Below, piece after piece: positions 61,371 to 64,000 of a stretch of 64,000 bases of DNA; positions within the stretch are counted from its first letter, which is position 1, and each line of letters begins with the position of its first letter. Source of the DNA: CBDDGJ01 sp965227805 (GTDB lineage Bacteria > Pseudomonadota > Alphaproteobacteria > RS24); contig CBDDGJ010000003.1 of assembly GCA_965227805.1 (NCBI GenBank), forward strand, positions 1,178,001 through 1,242,000. Direction: 5' to 3'. The position numbers and the translations under genes are program-made. The notes under the pieces are model-generated. The model was given only the letters and a program-made list of their open reading frames with translations. It was not told the DNA's origin and did no database searches.

Positions 61371-61988
61371 TTATTCTTTATAAAAAATATGCCGCCCGAT
61401 TTGCGTGACTTTCAGCAAATGATTTTTCCAAAACGGGTTCACATAATCGGCATGATAATGCGTTACATGTTTCATGTCTTCGCTGAGCATAAAGCCAGTG
61501 AGTTTAATTTCGGCCAAGCGCACAGCACGCTCCCATAATTGCCTATTATAAGCCCGCTCCAAGCGCCCGTCACAGGCGAAAGAAAACTGGCATCTATGCC
61601 GCCGCTTTTCATTTTGATAAACCACCCCGCAAATACTTGCCGGATAACGCCTGTCACGTGCGCGATTGACAACAACATTAGCCACGGCCGCCCAGCCTTC
61701 AACCGGCTCGCTACGGGCTTCAAAATAAATGGCTTGCGCCAAACAATGACGCGCTGTCGCAAAATCTTCATGCCCCTTAGCACTTTTGCGCCCCTTAAAT
61801 TGTGCTGCTAAAGCAAGATAATGCCTATCTTGCTCATTACCAGCATATGTTTCTATCAACCCGTCACTTTTTGGCAGATATGATGCTGCCGCCTGCGCCG
61901 ACACGATAAACCCTGTATTGAAAGCAAAAATAATAGCTAAACCACTTATATAAGTGGCTATATTTTTATATAATTGGGCTGCTTTCAT
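61371..61988 (-). CDS. SleB-family cell-wall hydrolase
   Basis: This 205-residue protein has an N-terminal signal or anchor (about residues 12-34, cleavage near AQA-AA) and a Hydrolase_2 (SleB-like) domain from about residue 80: CLAQAIYFEARSEPVEGWAAVANVVVNR, SICGVVYQ and CQFSFACDG, with the catalytic glutamate in YFEAR. SleB enzymes are lytic transglycosylases that act on peptidoglycan; in Gram-negatives they serve wall remodelling rather than spore germination. An AAAGGAG ribosome-binding site precedes the ATG. The 219-bp region upstream (61989-62207) is AT-rich with two GANTC sites and a 12-bp palindrome TATTACGTAATA (62096-62107). Confidence 0.9.
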   Translation of the reverse strand: MKAAQLYKNIATYISGLAIIFAFNTGFIVSAQAAASYLPKSDGLIETYAGNEQDRHYLALAAQFKGRKSAKGHEDFATARHCLAQAIYFEARSEPVEGWAAVANVVVNRARDRRYPASICGVVYQNEKRRHRCQFSFACDGRLERAYNRQLWERAVRLAEIKLTGFMLSEDMKHVTHYHADYVNPFWKNHLLKVTQIGRHIFYKE

Positions 61989-62207
61989 GGATAAACTCCT
62001 TTATGCTTATATACATATATCTTTAAGCAGGTGTGCAATATACATTCCGATTCATGTTATTTTCCAGCATTTTCGATAGGCGTGGATTCACAACATATTA
62101 CGTAATACTACACATATTTTAATTTTTAAGTATGCGTTTATGTTGCGTTTTTATGGCAAAATTGCGGCATTATACTTAATCTTATGTAGTAATAACGACA
62201 GATTATT

Positions 62208-64000
62208 TTAAGATTTTAGGGCAGCTTGTGCGGCAGAAAGCCGGGCGACAGCCACTCTGTGCGGGGTGCAAGATACATAATCCATACCCAGTTCTATGCA
62301 ATAGGCAATGGAATAGGGGTCTCCTCCATGGTCGCCGCATAAACCGAACTCAATATCCTGCTTTTGCGCGCGTGCCGCATCAATGGCTATACGCATCAGG
62401 GCGCCCACACCTTTTATGTCAATTTGCACAAATGGATCAGCCGGAAATATATCATGGGTTTGATAGCTTTTTAGGAAACTAACCGCATCATCCCGGCTTA
62501 ACCCTAAACAGCTTTGTGTTAAATCATTACTGCCGAATGTAAAAAAGTCACTTACGGGCACAAGCTCCTGTGCCGTGAGCGCCGCGCGGGGGGTTTCTAT
62601 CATGCAGCCAATTTGTAAAGGTGGCACGCTTGCCTTTTTGGCCTGCCATGCTTCGGCCTGTTGTTTAATCATATCCCGAATAATGTGCATTTCGCCCTTA
62701 TCACATATGAGCGGCACGATGATTTCAATATGTGGTTTTTCGCTACAATCTTGCATGGCGGCAAAAATGGCGCGCATTTGCATCTGATAAATTTCCGGAT
62801 GGCTTATGCCCATACGGCAGGCACGGTGCCCGAATAAAGGATTACCAGCATAAAAGCCTGAAATACGCGCCCGCAACGCATCTTCATCCATATTGAGATC
62901 TTTTGCTAATTTACGTAAATCATCGCCAAGTTGTGGCATAAAATCATGTAATCCCGAATCTAATAGCCTTATGCCCACCGGCATCGTGCCCATGGCATCG
63001 AATAATTCCTTAAAATCAGCACATTGCAGGCTTTCCAGCGTTTCCATGGCCTGATTGTGCATGGTTTTATCTTCGGCAAGCAGCATTTGGCGCACAATAT
63101 CAATGCGTGCGGGGGCAAAAAACATGGTTTCGGTGCGGCACAAGCCAATGCCTTGTGCACCGAATTTACGTGCACGACGCGCCTCTTCGGCGGTGTCGGC
63201 ATTGGCGCGTATTTTAATGGCCTGATATTTATCCGCCCATGCCATGACGGTTGAAAATGCATCAGAAAATTCAGGTTCAATGGTTTTCACCATTCCCTTA
63301 ATGACATTGCCGCTTGCGCCATCAATGGTAATTAAATCACCCTCATGCAATACCTCATCGCCGACATAGGCTTGTGCGCGATCATAATCAATCCGCATCA
63401 TGCCTGCCCCCGAAACACATGGTTTGCCCAAGCCACGTGCCACAACAGCGGCATGGCTTGTCATACCGCCGCGTGATGTCAAAATTCCATTCGCAGCATA
63501 CATGCCGTGAATATCTTCGGGGCTGGTTTCCATACGCACCAAAATCACCTGCTTGCCGCGTGCGGCGGCAATTTCAGCAGCACCGGAAGAAAACACGATT
63601 TCACCGCTTACCGCGCCGGGTGATGCAGGCAGGCCGCGCGCCAAAATCGTATAAGCGGCAGAGGGGTCGACAATCGGATGCAACAGCCGGTCAAGCGCAT
63701 AAATATCAACCTGCATCACAGCCTGTTTTTCATCAATAATGCCTTCATGCACTAAATCAACTGCAATTTTAAGCCCGGCCTTTGTGCTGCGCTTGCCGCT
63801 ACGGCTTTGCAAAAGCCATAATTTACCTTGCTCAATGGTAAATTCAATATCCTGCATATCCTTAAAATATTGCTCTAATTCTTGTGCCCGCTCTTTTAAC
63901 TCATCAAAAACTACGGGCATGCGTGTTTCTAAAGCATCTATGCCGTCATGGCTTTGTGCTGCACAAATCGGATAGGGCGTGCGTATGCCGGCGACAATAT
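62208..64000 (-). CDS. ppdK: Pyruvate phosphate dikinase, C-terminal part (runs off the window)
   Basis: At least 597 residues are present and the frame continues beyond the window edge (IVAGIRTPYPICAAQSH precedes the first internal Met). DMQDIEFTIEQGKLWLLQSR closes the ATP-grasp domain. The phosphohistidine domain has the catalytic histidine in SRGGMTSHAAVVARGLGKPCVSG. The C-terminal PEP/pyruvate barrel has GIGLCRTETMFF, IGCMIETPRAALTA, FFTFGSNDLTQSCLGLSRDD and GLCGDHGGDPYSI, whose cysteine is the acid catalyst. PPDK interconverts pyruvate, ATP and phosphate with PEP, AMP and pyrophosphate. Confidence 0.96.
   Translation of the reverse strand, partial: IVAGIRTPYPICAAQSHDGIDALETRMPVVFDELKERAQELEQYFKDMQDIEFTIEQGKLWLLQSRSGKRSTKAGLKIAVDLVHEGIIDEKQAVMQVDIYALDRLLHPIVDPSAAYTILARGLPASPGAVSGEIVFSSGAAEIAAARGKQVILVRMETSPEDIHGMYAANGILTSRGGMTSHAAVVARGLGKPCVSGAGMMRIDYDRAQAYVGDEVLHEGDLITIDGASGNVIKGMVKTIEPEFSDAFSTVMAWADKYQAIKIRANADTAEEARRARKFGAQGIGLCRTETMFFAPARIDIVRQMLLAEDKTMHNQAMETLESLQCADFKELFDAMGTMPVGIRLLDSGLHDFMPQLGDDLRKLAKDLNMDEDALRARISGFYAGNPLFGHRACRMGISHPEIYQMQMRAIFAAMQDCSEKPHIEIIVPLICDKGEMHIIRDMIKQQAEAWQAKKASVPPLQIGCMIETPRAALTAQELVPVSDFFTFGSNDLTQSCLGLSRDDAVSFLKSYQTHDIFPADPFVQIDIKGVGALMRIAIDAARAQKQDIEFGLCGDHGGDPYSIAYCIELGMDYVSCTPHRVAVARLSAAQAALKS

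Overview
The window is a gene-dense chromosomal segment of an alphaproteobacterium with moderate GC (roughly mid-40s percent by eye). The assignment rests on gene order and protein features: ribF-ileS-lspA-DUF3035-M16-M16, an ArsR/methyltransferase fusion ahead of metF and metH, a NifU-like gene-yidD-thrS, folE-hisI, hflK-hflC-DUF2065-degP, and an alphaproteobacterial FtsZ with a long linker and LPLFLRR tail. I cannot place it to order or genus. Almost every gene is housekeeping, many overlap by 1-4 bp (ATGA, TAATG), and I see no rRNA, tRNA, CRISPR array, prophage or IS element.

Layout. 1-1864 (minus): ArsR/SAM-methyltransferase fusion, metF and the first 25 codons of metH. 2112-15764 (plus): a dcw cluster that begins abruptly at murF (murF-mraY-murD-ftsW-murG-murC-murB-ddl-ftsQ-ftsA-ftsZ), followed by lpxC. 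17110-24511: ribF, ileS, lspA, a DUF3035 lipoprotein and two M16 proteases. 24550-26087: an AT-rich type II restriction-modification pair inserted at the start codon region of a rhomboid protease gene. 26989-34919: coiled-coil membrane protein, hisI and folE (minus), cysS, NifU-like scaffold, yidD, thrS, orphan outer-membrane protein (minus). 35004-43660: nitroreductase, MATE exporter, mrp (minus), hflK-hflC-DUF2065-degP, and a lipoprotein built of ten VCBS/FG-GAP repeats. 43665-48925: serB (minus), miaA, ilvB-ilvN-ilvC. 49013-53472 (minus): RND pump and its periplasmic adaptor. 53644-58519: fadH (minus), ggt, trhO. 58631-60245: a small operon of two tiny genes, a GST and a probable halohydrin dehalogenase. 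60246-61233: a probably structured RNA and a dinJ-yafQ toxin-antitoxin pair. 61371-64000 (minus): SleB-type cell-wall hydrolase and the C-terminal part of pyruvate phosphate dikinase.

How it works together. The left half is dominated by envelope construction: peptidoglycan precursors, divisome assembly, lipid A, lipoprotein maturation and a lipoprotein possibly of the BAM complex. The centre carries membrane-protein quality control (rhomboid, YidD, HflKC, DegP) and amino-acid biosynthesis. The accessory material is limited to the restriction-modification insertion and the 58.6-61.3 kb region. The items most worth a second look are the halohydrin dehalogenase, identified by its two diagnostic motifs; the footprint of the restriction-modification insertion; the unexplained structured RNA next to the toxin-antitoxin pair; and the regulatory DNA in front of murF, lpxC and the RND pump.
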